Source: Larus michahellis (taxonomy: Eukaryota > Chordata > Aves > Charadriiformes > Laridae). Taken from it: a DNA stretch of 64,000 nt. Shown one piece after another: positions 12,985 through 23,000 of this stretch. A model generated the notes under the pieces. It did not search any database, was not told where the DNA came from, and was given only the letters and a program-made list of their open reading frames with translations. Within the stretch, counting starts at the first letter, position 1. Each line of letters starts with the position of its first letter. The DNA lies in NCBI RefSeq assembly GCF_964199755.1, contig NC_133897.1, forward strand, positions 11,992,992 to 12,056,991, written 5' to 3'. The translations under genes and the position numbers were made by a program.

Positions 12985-14010
12985 GAATCATAGAATAGTT
13001 TGGGTTGGAAGGGACCTTTAAAGACCATCTAGTCCAACCCCCCTGCATTGAGCAGCAATACCTCCCACTAGACCTGGTTGCTCAAAGTCCCATCCAATCC
13101 AACCTTGAATGTTTCCAGGGATGGGGCATCTATCACCTCTCTGGGCAACCTGAGCCAGGGTTTCACTACCCTCATTGCAAAAAATTTCTTCTTTATATCT
13201 AGTCTAAATCTACCCTCTTTTAGTTTAAAACCATTACCCCTTGTCCTATTGCAGCAGGCCCTGCTAAAAAGTTTGTCCCCATCTTTCTTATAAGCCCCCT
13301 TTAAGTATTGAAAGGCTGCAATAATGTTTCCCCGGAGCCTACTCTTCTCCAGGCTGAACAACCCCAACTCTCTCAGACTGTCTTCATAAGAGACGTGCTC
13401 CAGCCCTCTGATCATTTTTGTGGCCCTCTGCTGGTCTCGCTCCAACAGGTCCATGTCCTTCTTATGTTGGGGGCTCCAGAGCTGGATGCAGTACTCCAGG
13501 TGGGGTCTCACCAGAGCAGAGTAGAGGGGCAGAATCACTCCCTTGACCTGCTGGCCACACTTCGTCTGATGCAGCCCAGGATTTGGTTGGTTTTCTGGGC
13601 TGCAAGTGCACATTCTCAGCTCATGTCCAGCTTTTCATCCACCAAGTACCCCCCAAGCAGGGCTGTTCTCAATCCCTTCATCCCCCAGCCTGTATTGATA
13701 CCGGGGGTTGCCCCAACCCAAGTGCAGGACCTTGGCCTTGTTAAATTTCATGACATTCGCGTGGGTCCACTTCTCAACCTTGTCCAGGTCCCTCTGGATG
13801 GCATCCCATCCCTAAGGTGTGTCAACCGTACCATTCAGCTTGGTGTTGTCTGCAAACTTGCTGAGGGTGCACTCGATCCCAGTGTCTCTGTCATTGAGGA
13901 AGATATTAAACAGTACTGGTCTGAGTACAGGCCCCCGAGGGACACCACTTGTCACTGATCTCATCTGGACATTGAGCTGTTGACCACTACCCTCTGGATG
14001 CCACCATCTG
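12985..14010 (-). mobile_element. CR1 LINE, 5'-truncated, reverse orientation
   Basis: The low-coordinate end carries the hallmark avian CR1 3' terminus in reverse complement: the ATCATAGAATAG tail unit at about 12987, followed by the highly conserved GGTTGGAAGGGACC block. The body then reads back through the CR1 ORF2 C-terminal region into the reverse-transcriptase domain, and similarity fades near 14010. The copy is about 1 kb against the several kb of a full element, so it is a usual 5'-truncated insertion. Several frameshifts and a substitution in the catalytic motif show that it is dead. The high-coordinate boundary is uncertain by some tens of bases. Confidence 0.95.
13068..13985 (-). 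pseudogene. CR1 ORF2 remnant (reverse transcriptase and C-terminal part)
   Basis: On the - strand, two frames give recognisable CR1 ORF2 pieces. Positions 13812-13985 carry the reverse-transcriptase segment with [15 protein letters not shown] and the catalytic block FADNTKL. Positions 13068-13570 carry the C-terminal part, with [44 protein letters not shown] and the LPREV segment near the end. The two pieces are in different frames, and the joining region has shifted or stop-containing frames. The catalytic FADD of active CR1 copies is FADN here, losing the second aspartate. No active protein can be made from this copy. It belongs to the transposon and is not a host gene. Confidence 0.9.
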
Positions 14011-14700
14011 ACATGTAGAGGGTCAGACCAAAGATCTATCTCCCCACAATGTACTGTCTTCAACAAACCTCCCAGATTGTCTTTAGAAATTCTGCCTGTA
14101 CTTTTCCTCCCACCTTTTTATTTATACCTTTGCTTTCTCAGGACCCACCAAGCTGCAGAATTCCTTATCAAGCTCCTCTGAGCATTCTGTCTAGCCAGCA
14201 CTGGATGTCCAGTCTGCATGGGCAGGGACATGGCAAGAAGGAAGCTGAAAAGGGAGGAAGGATGCTGGCTGCTGACGGGTCTACTTCAATCCTCATCATG
14301 TCAAGCCTGCAAGGACAGCACCTCTGAGTGGCATGCACTCCTTCCTTAGATACCTTCATGGAGCGGCAGACGTTGGGGGCTCTCTGCTCTGTGTCCCCCT
14401 CTTGAGCCTGGTATTTTATTTTCAACGCCTGAGGAAAAAAGGAACAGCATAAGCTTCTTCCTCAGACCCTCCCATGCTCCGTTTTCAGCTCAGTGGATTT
14501 CCTGAGCCTGCTGTTATTAAGGCTTTGTTCCCTTCCCCCCAGCTTCCTAAATTAAACGCATTGCTGAGATTTTTACTGCAAAGAAAACTATGTTGCTAAA
14601 CTTTGTTCTGATGAAAAATTTACACTAATTTTCTGCATTAATACTTCTATGCTCACAACACAGCAGACCTGCCTCTCAGGAAACACATTCAAATTATTTT
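14011..14700. other. Spacer between the CR1 and the second LTR-like block
   Basis: Moderately GC-rich single-copy-looking sequence with short chance open frames on both strands, the longest being 92 codons at 14049-14327. I see no domain, splice-bounded exon or RNA gene. It may contain further degraded repeats that I cannot name. Confidence 0.45.
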
Positions 14701-15117
14701 TGTTTCAGTGCGGCTGGGAGTGGAGCACACAGTGAAGTGGGTTGGCACCAACAGCAGAAGACAGCTATCTTACAAAGCCAGATAAAGACTTGAGCACAGA
14801 GTAGGTGGGTTTGGTTCAGCCGGGAAGATGGTAGAAAGTCCTGGAGAAGCCGTCTGGGATGTGCATTTATTAGCCTGTGATGGGTCCCGCGATGGAGAGG
14901 ACATGACACTCCCTGCTCTACTAAGAACACCGTCCAACTGATGTTCTCATGGTCCTGAGCCCCGTGCCTAGAACCCACCAGCGATGATGTACTTGTTGAC
15001 CTGTGTGTTTGATAGTTGTACCACTGAACCAAGAGATTGGCAAAAGAGCGTGGTAAGAATAAAAGGTCATATCCACACAGGATTGCATTGTCCACTATTA
15101 GAATTAAAAATAAAACA
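14701..15117 (-). mobile_element. Probable solo LTR, reverse orientation
   Basis: The block opens with TGTTTCAG at 14701 and closes with AAAACA at 15117, giving TG/CA ends with a five-base inverted terminus (TGTTT/AAACA). The flanks ATTTT (14696-14700) and ATCTT (15118-15122) differ at one base, fitting a 5-bp target duplication. Read on the - strand, an AATAAA-type signal lies at about 14867-14872, followed by T-rich and C-rich sequence up to the end. This is the usual R/U5 layout. A 184-codon open frame on the - strand (14694-15248) crosses the block but resembles no protein I know and runs past its boundary, so I treat it as chance. I cannot name the family. A coincidental match of ends and flanks is possible. 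Confidence 0.5.
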
Positions 15118-15689
15118 ATCTTTTGAAAAGAAGTATCATTTAAAAGGAAAATGGAGACATATTTACCAGCCGGCATGCCACTAGGCCATGTCAGTCTTCT
15201 CAATGCACAAAAAGTGTAGTGGACACAAGGGGATAACTTGGGAAACACAGTAACAGTCAGGCACCTTGGGCATTTGTGTCTCAGCCTACAACAGCTTTCA
15301 GCTTAGGGATTTCCCCGAGTCGTAGTTTGTGTGTCTCCAAACTGCAAGGGATTTCTTTCCCGTGAACCTGCCAGATATCCCCTTTAATTCACAGCAGTAG
15401 ATAACATTCTTAGTCTGGATGCCACTTGTTCTAGCAAAACTGTGCTCCTGCGTGCACAGCTTCTTCACCTGCCCTCCGAGCCCCTCTCCGAGGGAGGCAA
15501 ACGGTACCGACACAACTGCTGTTTGCACACCAGGGCAGCAATACTGGCCAAAGCGTACAGCACACGCGCAGCCTGATGTGTTCCTATGGTAAGCGCTCTC
15601 TACTTAGAAGGAAGTAACTTTATCATGTTTTCTTTCAAACGTTGCATTAGCGGTGTGTTTTCTTTCCCCACAACCTTGCAAGCAAGCAG
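15118..15689. other. Spacer upstream of the first CpG island
   Basis: Mixed composition with rising GC towards 15690. There are only short open frames. A few CpG dinucleotides appear from about 15310 on. No gene or RNA is recognised. Confidence 0.45.
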
Positions 15690-16165
15690 ATGGCGGGACC
15701 CCTCAACCATTACACCCCGAGCTGCCGGTTGCAGCTCTAGAAACGGTTTTAAGAAGCAATCTCGTTCCCCAATCGAGCTACTTCAGCCCGAGACCTGCCA
15801 GTCCTGCTCCAGAGACCCCGCTCCCGGCTCGTCCTTCCCACGGACCTTCCTTCCAGACGCGGATGGGAGGAAATGCCTGAGGCCCCCGCGGCCTCGCACC
15901 GCCCCCAGCCCCGGAGAGGAGCGGGGGGCTGGAGAGGGCCCTCAGCCCGCTTTTTGTTTGAACAAACGTTTCCCCCTGCCGCTGAGGAAAGCCGCCGCTG
16001 GCCGGGGCTGGCGGAGGGTGGGATTTCCTTCCCATTGTCTGCCGCGCTCAGCCCGCCGCTCCCGGCGCCGCTTCCACGGGGAAGCCAACGGCCAGGAAGG
16101 GCTTGTGTTAGCTACCAAACTAAACGCAGGCGGACGCAAGAATCGGGGCTAACCAAGGGCGGCTA
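15690..16165. promoter_or_regulatory. CpG island about 2.3 kb upstream of the ZMYND11 island
   Basis: CpG dinucleotides become dense from about 15690 to 16165, in a GC-rich stretch inside otherwise AT-rich DNA. Several overlapping open frames (up to 188 codons, both strands) result from the lack of AT-rich stops and show low-complexity Pro/Arg/Gly/Ser composition rather than domains. CpG islands of this size usually mark promoters in birds. It could be an alternative ZMYND11 first exon, the start of a non-coding or - strand transcript, or a distal regulatory island. I see no strong donor that decides between these. Confidence 0.6.
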
Positions 16166-16706
16166 GCAGGGCTTCAAACCTGTGTATTAATGAACATTTA
16201 AAAGTCTTTCTAATACAGATAAATATAAGGCAAAACCTTTAAAAAACGCATCCTTTTTATCCTTCGATATGCATCCTAACGGCTGTTACAATGCAGCTAC
16301 CCAGGGCACCTAATGAGGATATCAAAATATTTCAAAACAAGGCCCGCGAACACCCAGATAGAAGCTATGTGCCTGTCTTCCTACACTTGACTTAACTCAC
16401 TGCCCGCCAGCTCAGACAACGTGGCTGCGGTTGTAGACACTCCCTACGTGTTTGCTTTAGGATACCTTGTTCTTTCCGAAATCAAATATTTGTATCCTGA
16501 AACAAATATTTGGAGGTGGTCCAGGCTAGCCTTTACAAATATGTTAAGTACAGCAAATTGTTGGCAAGCGGTAGACACCAGGTAAAAATCCTGTAAGGTA
16601 GGCAAACCACAGGGTTTCAACCCAGCAGATGCTCCCGTGTTGGTGAAACCACGGCCTAAATACTTGACAGGTCTCGATGGGTCCTGAAGAGACAAAAGCA
16701 ATAAAA

Positions 16707-16736
16707 TTCAGTATAAAATATCTTTATTATACTGAA
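16707..16736. repeat. Perfect 10-bp inverted repeat with a 10-base loop
   Basis: Arms TTCAGTATAA (16707-16716) and TTATACTGAA (16727-16736) are exact reverse complements, separated by ten bases. On the - strand an AATAAA hexamer (16723-16728) overlaps the loop and the right arm. Chance is possible in AT-rich DNA. There is no flanking evidence for a transposon end. Confidence 0.7.
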
Positions 16737-17974
16737 GATAGCTGAACTTCTGCCATAAGTAAATATTTACATAGGCAAGGAGAAGGCACTGCGGCAGAGT
16801 AATACATTTTTTCACTGAAGAACCTGAGACTGGAATTGGAGCTTTGTTCTGGAGTTGTGCCAGATTCCCCCGGCCAACCCAGTCATAGGGGATACCTGGC
16901 TGTTCCGGCTGAAGAGTTAAAGCTGATTATGTACGCTGCGAGCTACGCTTCTCCTCTCTTTGCTTCTGGATGCACCTTAACCACGCCAGCTTGGGCAGAA
17001 CTGTGAGCTTGACTGCATGGTAGAAACGGTAGAAACAGTAGAAACTATAAAGACCCAAACTTTTCATATATAAATATAGCTCAGATGCAATTTGTATAGA
17101 GAAGGTTTCAAAGAAAGCTAAGACAGCCAAGCCAGCAATATCCCATGGAAACTTGGCATATATTTCTATCAAACTTCTTTTGAAAATTACATGCCTTAAC
17201 AAAATCAGAGCCAAACATCACAACTAAATGCTTAACATAAAGTAGCCTTTTTGTAATTATACTGATGGTAAATCCCTTCTTACTTAAAGAATTGCCTGTA
17301 AATTTCATTTGCTTTTTATCAATACAAGCAATATAATGCAGTTAATAAATTATAGTGCCACTGTTTGCTATCTGCCCAACCCCTCAAGGACCCTTTGAAA
17401 GCAGACTACCAGCACTTTCTTTCCTATCTATTTATTTTCGATAATGTAAAATGTTCTTTCATATTTAAATACGTAATAGAAGTAAAGCTTTATCACTGCT
17501 GTGCAACAAACTCTTATTTGCATTTTATTTTTAAAAGAGGATGTAAAGTACTGATGCAGCAGTCTCAAAGAAACTACTTTTAGACACTACTAGAAATCTT
17601 ATTTACTAAACACACTGGAGAAAATTCCACTGTTCAGTGTGCAAACTCTGTTAAATTTTTGACTGACCAGGCACAATGGATGCATCTTTTTCATCATTAG
17701 CAGTCCAAAACTCTTTTAGTAATACCAATGACTACTCATATGAATAAAATTATTTGTATGCATAAATGTTCATAGAACTAAGCTTACAGTGTATTTTGAT
17801 AAAATATGTCACATTTATGGTCAAGATTAATTAATTGTGAAGTATGTTACTTTTCCATTAAATAATTCCTGAACGATTTCAGAAACTTTAGAATGTATTT
17901 TCTTAGACATTTATTATTAATAATATTTCAAAGTCCAAATAAAAACAGGATAAATGTACATGTTTTCTTGCTAC

Positions 17975-17994
17975 TTGCATATATATATATGCAA
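17975..17994. repeat. 20-bp perfect AT-rich palindrome
   Basis: A run of alternating AT framed by TTGC and GCAA reads identically on both strands over 20 bases. It is a short dinucleotide repeat that could extrude as a cruciform. No function can be read from it. Confidence 0.8.
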
Positions 17995-18465
17995 ACCTAT
18001 AAAGTTATGTATTTCCTATTACTATATATCTCCCAATCCTGCAGTGAAAGTGTGGATCTACAGCTTGCAACATATATATAAGAGATATAGCCAACTCTGA
18101 GACAGACCACTGATTCTATATGTTTTAGTTTCCATTGCTCAAGGTGAGTATCCACTTTTGAAAACATTATCTGCAATTTCTCCAAGTTGGACTTCATGAT
18201 AGGAGGGATTTGCATGTACCAGGGCCAGATAAGCAGCACATTCTTCCTCTGCAATAAGATAAGATCCAGACCTAAGAGTATGATAAAATACATATATAAT
18301 AAATAGTTAAAGATCCGTTTCAAATGCATTATTAAAAAAAAAAATAATAAAAGAAACAAACAGCAACTCCAGCAGACACCACTAGAGTTCTCCTTCTCCC
18401 AAATATCCCTAGCACCATCCTAAACCCTGTTTACCCCAGAAACCTGAACTGTGGACAGACAGAAG

Positions 18466-18480
18466 AGGAGAGAGAGAGAG
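18466..18480. repeat. Short (AG)n run in the promoter region
   Basis: A purine dinucleotide run lies just upstream of the likely first exon. GAGA-type runs are common near vertebrate promoters. It may vary in length between individuals. Confidence 0.7.
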
Positions 18481-18529
18481 AAAATTCAGACACAATAAAA
18501 CTCTGAGGGAAAAAATATGTGGAAGGAGG

Positions 18530-18621
18530 AGGCAGCAGCGGCCTGGGGAAGGGATTGAAAAGTTTCCCCTGGCTTAACTTCTCCCCCCCTGCAGCAGCAG
18601 AAGCAGCGGCAGCAGCACAAG
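18530..18621 (+). other. ZMYND11: ZMYND11 exon 1 (5' untranslated), 5' end approximate
   Basis: The sequence ends in CAGCAGCACAAG followed by GTGAGAG, a good match to the vertebrate donor, with the GT at 18622-18623. It lies at the upstream edge of the CpG island on the coding strand and contains no ATG that would open a credible protein. ZMYND11 genes I know of have a non-coding first exon joined to an exon carrying the start codon, which matches this arrangement. The 5' end given is only the start of the GCAG-rich segment; transcription may start up to 100 bases or so earlier. A second possible donor is CTCCGGG followed by GTGAGG, with GT at 19827-19828, which would serve an alternative first exon inside the island. 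Confidence 0.6.
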
Positions 18622-18920
18622 GTGAGAGAGACTTTTAAGTCTGGGGAGGAGGGGTGTGTGTGCGGGGGGGGGTGGGGGTGAATTTACAGCCCTGTGGATA
18701 TTTCTGTGTCTGCCTCCCCGGCTTTGGGGTGCGGGAGGCGCCGCGTCTCATGCTGGGTGGAATTTTTTTTTTTTTTTAATATGATGGAGGATTATAAACA
18801 TGGCGCCTTAAAAAAACTACAAAATCATGTACACACTGTTCCAAGGAGATGGGGGAGAGGGGACAGGGGAAGGGCTGGGCACCCGGGGAGGGGGTGATCC
18901 TGCCCGGCGGGGTGCCATAT

Positions 18921-18936
18921 GGGGGGGGGGGGGGGG
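18921..18936 (+). repeat. Run of 16 G residues
   Basis: Sixteen consecutive G on the + strand lie 300 bases downstream of the exon 1 donor. Nearby G9-T-G5 (18664-18678) and other G runs make the region a strong candidate for G-quadruplex formation on the non-template strand. The run length is prone to sequencing and assembly error. Confidence 0.85.
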
Positions 18937-20060
18937 AGCAATTATACTTCATAATAAAATGTGTGGGGCCGCGGGAGAAGGGGGGGGAGATGGAAGGCGG
19001 GATTTTTTATTATTATTATTTCATTTTTCGGAGTGGGCAGGATTACTTGGCAGCCCGCTTGGAAATCGAGGAGGAGAAGGGGACGGCGGCCGAGCGCGTG
19101 TGATTATTAACGGCGATTATTTTTGTCCTCACACCTTCCCCGGTCGGATTTCGGCTGGGAGGGGGCGGCGGCTGGTCCCCCGCGCCCCCCGTGCCGAGTT
19201 GCAGCCAGCCCGGGGTCGGGGCGGGAGGGGATGGCGGCGGGGTGGGAGAGAATCGCTGCTTCCAGTGCTCCGCCCGGGCCTGCAGGGAGCGGGCGAGCCG
19301 GGGACTCGCGTGAGAGGCGAGGCCGCGCGGGGTGTGGCGCGGCCCGGCCTCAGCCCCCTCACCCCCCCCGGCCCCGCTCTTCTCCCACACACGGGGCGAC
19401 CGCTTTGCTCCCCAGTTCCCCCCACCCGCTTTCCTTTCCCTTACACACACCCCCGCCGCCCCCGCGTTTCCTCGCTGGGGTGGGGGGATGTCTGCTTGGA
19501 GGACGGGTCTCGGCCCGAGTAATGGCAGCTGCTCGACAGCGCCGAGTCGCCACAGGAGAGAGACGGCGGGCCCCCGCAGGCCGGCCGCGGCGGGAGAAGG
19601 GCCATGGCTCCCCTTCCCCGCGGGGGGGCAGAGGAGGGGACGGGGAAAGGGGTGAACTTAGAGCCCCGGCCCTCCTCCCCGCGGGCGGGCTGGGCCACCC
19701 CCGCAGCGGGGACGGCCTCACCGCCCGGCTCCGCCGAGAGGGCGGCCGGGCGTCCCCAGCTTCCCGGAGCGCCCCGGCCGCCGGCACGGCCCCGGCGGCT
19801 TCCTCGCCGTCCCCATCTGCTCCGGGGTGAGGGCGCGGGGAGCGGGGGAAGGGACCAATTTCTCCGCTCACTTCCTCCGTCTCCCCCCGCTGCGGGCGAG
19901 GGGCGTGCGGGCGGACCGGCTGCTGCGGGCCGGGGCCCTCCCGGAGCCCTCCCCGAACGGCTCACTCTCTCCCCCCGGGCAGAAAGGGCCCTCCCGGAGC
20001 CCCGCTGGACTCGGCGGTCGGTTTTCGGGAGAATATGAACTACCGAGGGGCTTGCTTTCG

Positions 20061-23000
20061 GTGGTTTTGGGGGGGTTTTGTGTGTGTCTATCCCCGACAC
20101 CGTGTCTCCAAATAACTCCACTCGGTTCACTTTGTGAGGTGTTTTCCTTGTTCCCCTAACTCAGGGGCTCTCCAGAGGCCTGTCTGTCCTCTCTCCTTTC
20201 TCTGACGGGGGAGGGATGCAAGCGTAGCTGTGGGGTTTCCTATGGTGAGGGTGATGGGGAGCTTCAGCGCGCTTTCCTGACCTTCAGAGAACAGTCCCCC
20301 TGTAAAATACTGATGTTAAGGACTTGGGAAACTTTGTGTGTCTTTTGGGGCTTATCCTGAAAACAGCAGGCTTGGGGAATTTGTTTTTTGTCTTCTGCAA
20401 ACATGGCAAACGGAACTTTACCAAGGCTAGAGCTGGGGTGGCTTGAGAAGAGGAAAAGGGGTAAAAAACTAATTTGGTGTTGGTTGGTTTTATAATAGTA
20501 TAATTTGGCATTTTAACATCCCGGAATCATCTGCCACGGTCTCTGTATTGTAGGAGTAATACTATTTGTTTTGAGAAGATCTTACTGCAGTGGAAATGAC
20601 CAAAAGTAGAAAATGCTTTATTTTCCTAGATATGCTGATTTTTATTTTTTTTTTCTTACTTCTGTTGCTATTCTTTGTAGGAAATTGTTTAATTCTTTAG
20701 GGGTGATCACTGAGACAGGTGTCAGGAGGGGGGAAGAGTGGGAGTGGAAGTGCCAGTTTGTGGTTCAGGTTGCAGTCCCTTGGGTTTTTCTAGTCCCTCA
20801 TCCTTCAGCATGAAGGTCCTGGCATGTCTCCACAGTTTTTTATTTTTTTTTTTAATTTTGTTATCAACCATACTGAGCGTGCTACAGAAAGTCTTTAGGG
20901 AAGAAGACTGTTTGCTGACTGCACGTTCGTATAAAAGTGAAAGTACTCACAGAATAATTCCCAGCGTGGATTTATGTTTAATGGCAGCTTTTCCATGCCT
21001 AAACAAACTCTCTCTGCTTTGACCAGATATTGGTATGGGGAAGGGAAGGGTTCACGGGCTGTATAGTACAGCAGAGAGCACTTTATCTTTTGATGGTGAG
21101 TTTGGTTTTAATGAGTGGGGAAAAAAAGTTACTGTGTTGGTGACTCTTTGTTGATTGTGCTGTGGATGGTGGTCTCTGCCATCAGGAAGAGGCATCTGCA
21201 ACTGATATTTGGTATCGGATTCAGCACCAAAGGCCTAAGTGAGGAAAATGACTCTTCCACTCCATCTCATGAGCTGGATAGCGTGACGGAAATTAGCTAC
21301 TGATGAAGTCAGCCATGTAAGGGGAGTTGTGAGTGTATGGATGTTGGGTGGGGATCTTAAGACTTTGGTGGTCTTCTTCCACAGTTTGGAACTTTATAGC
21401 ACTAATTTAACAGGGAAGTGCCCTCCGTACCAGTTAAACCGGTGTATTTATTTTTTTTTAATCTAAGCAAGCACTTACAGCTATTATTTTTAAATATAAA
21501 TGTAAAAAAAAAATTGAGTCTGTTCACCAAGGACTAAAATTCTTAGTAGTTTGTCTTAGTTCTTATGTATTGTGAGTGAGAGCAATACGTCCTAACTTTT
21601 CAGGAAAAATTGAGCACTACAGAAGTAACAAGAATTTCATGACTGTAATTGCTGTGTGCACAATATGTGGCTGCTGTAATCTGCTGCTGTGTGTCCGTAC
21701 TGTTTGTAGGTGTAAGTAGTCTGTATGCAGCTGGTGTTCAGGTTGCCTGGGGGTCCCGCCTGCCCTTCCAGCAAAGAGTAGAAGGGACTGTTTAGGAAAG
21801 ACTTGAGGCTTCTGCAGGGGAAAAGCCTGGATCATCTTTTCAGTCTAATGTCATCTCTAGAGCAAATGGGATGGTGAAAGGCTGTGAAGCGTGCTTAGCA
21901 TTTCCACCTTGCAGGTAAATATGACCTACGGGGTGCTGTTAGTGACATGGTGCTCCTGGTGAAGAAAATGATGTGGAAGGACCATGAATTTGGCCTCAAA
22001 CTCACCTTGAAGTGGCTTAGGCTACATCTAGACTGTTGTGCATTTCTACTGGTGAACTGCAGCTTGAGGACCACTGAACTGTGCTAGCTGCAGTCTCTGA
22101 ACTGGGATGAAATACTTCAAAAAGAAATAGATAAAAGACAACACTTAAAGGTGTTAATTGTAGGTATCTAAAGCTCTCATTGTCTAGTTTGTTAGAAAAT
22201 TGTCTCATTTCACACAATTTGAGAATCAGGGGAAATTTTGGAATTGGGAGACTTGTTTTGGAATTGAGTACCCAACTTTAGTCAACTAAAGTTTGCAAAT
22301 TTTGGACATACCTCTAACTAGTTTTCATAGTTACAGCCTTCCACAGTCATTCAGAGCGTTTAGCTCTGGAAGCGTGTAAGGGCTTCAGGCAGTGAATCTG
22401 TCTGAAAGAGGGCAATGGAAGACGTCTTCAGTAAACTTCTGATTTTCTTCTTAAATGGTTTTTTAGCTAGCTCTAGAGTGCCATATGTGTCAGTAGAAGA
22501 AATCTTTTATTCATAATGTAGGTTGTTACAAATACTAAGTCAAACTATAAACAAAATTAATCCATGCAAAGTGTATGTGTCTCACACCAGTGGTGAATTT
22601 GGTTCATAAAATGCTGAGTTGTTTTAAATTAGTGGCCAGGTGCATACAAGAATTTACTTTCCTGAATGAGGAAAAGTAGATGGGTTTTATTTTTTTGCAA
22701 GAGTTAGGTCAGAATTGTTGGAGCAATTCTTTTTCCCATGTCTATCCAGTAAATATGTACATTTATTTCAAGTCCTAATGACTGATTTTATTAATTGGGA
22801 TTGTTTTCCTTCCATGTAATAGGACTTTCTTTAGCCATCCTTCTTGCAGTGATTGTTTAGGAGTTAATGTCTGATCATGTTCTTGATCTGCAGAGGTATT
22901 TTTGTGTTGGTTTTTGTTGAGTTTTTTCAGTCTCAGGATGTGATGAACACCCCCATAGTACTTGCGTGGTACTTGGAGCGTGGTGCCCTTGGTAGCTGGG

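Larger units (their letters stand above)
16166..18449. other. AT-rich spacer between the two CpG islands
   Basis: The sequence returns abruptly to AT-rich DNA. It contains a 10-bp perfect hairpin at 16707-16736, a 20-bp AT palindrome at 17975-17994, and two weak - strand coding hints (16927-17214 and 18139-18248) discussed as findings. No gene can be asserted with confidence. Confidence 0.5.
18450..20060 (+). promoter_or_regulatory. ZMYND11: ZMYND11 promoter CpG island
   Basis: A roughly 1.5-kb GC-rich, CpG-dense island begins at the first exon and extends into intron 1. No clear TATA box lies at the expected place, which fits a dispersed CpG-island promoter. An ETS-type ACTTCC core is visible at 19870-19875. 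The first half (18640-19260) is strongly G-rich on the + strand, and the part after 19330 turns C-rich in places. Open frames of 135-235 codons on both strands across 18827-20130 are by-products of high GC and are not genes. Placement immediately upstream of the ZMYND11 coding exon, with no other gene between, supports the assignment. The exact transcription start cannot be read. Confidence 0.85.

Noticed and set aside
13308..13958. 216-codon + strand open frame
   Set aside because: It is the antisense of the CR1 ORF2 remnant; conserved codons on the - strand leave this frame open.
14694..15248. 184-codon - strand open frame
   Set aside because: It covers the LTR-like block and runs past both its borders, with no domain or initiation context that I recognise.
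15586..16166. 188-codon and shorter frames across the first CpG island
   Set aside because: Same reason: stop-poor CpG-rich sequence with overlapping frames and no recognisable protein.
18827..20130. Long overlapping open frames on both strands (up to 235 codons) in the promoter island
   Set aside because: GC-rich DNA has few stops. The frames overlap each other on both strands, have Pro/Arg/Gly/Ala low-complexity composition, show no domain, and cross the exon 1 donor.
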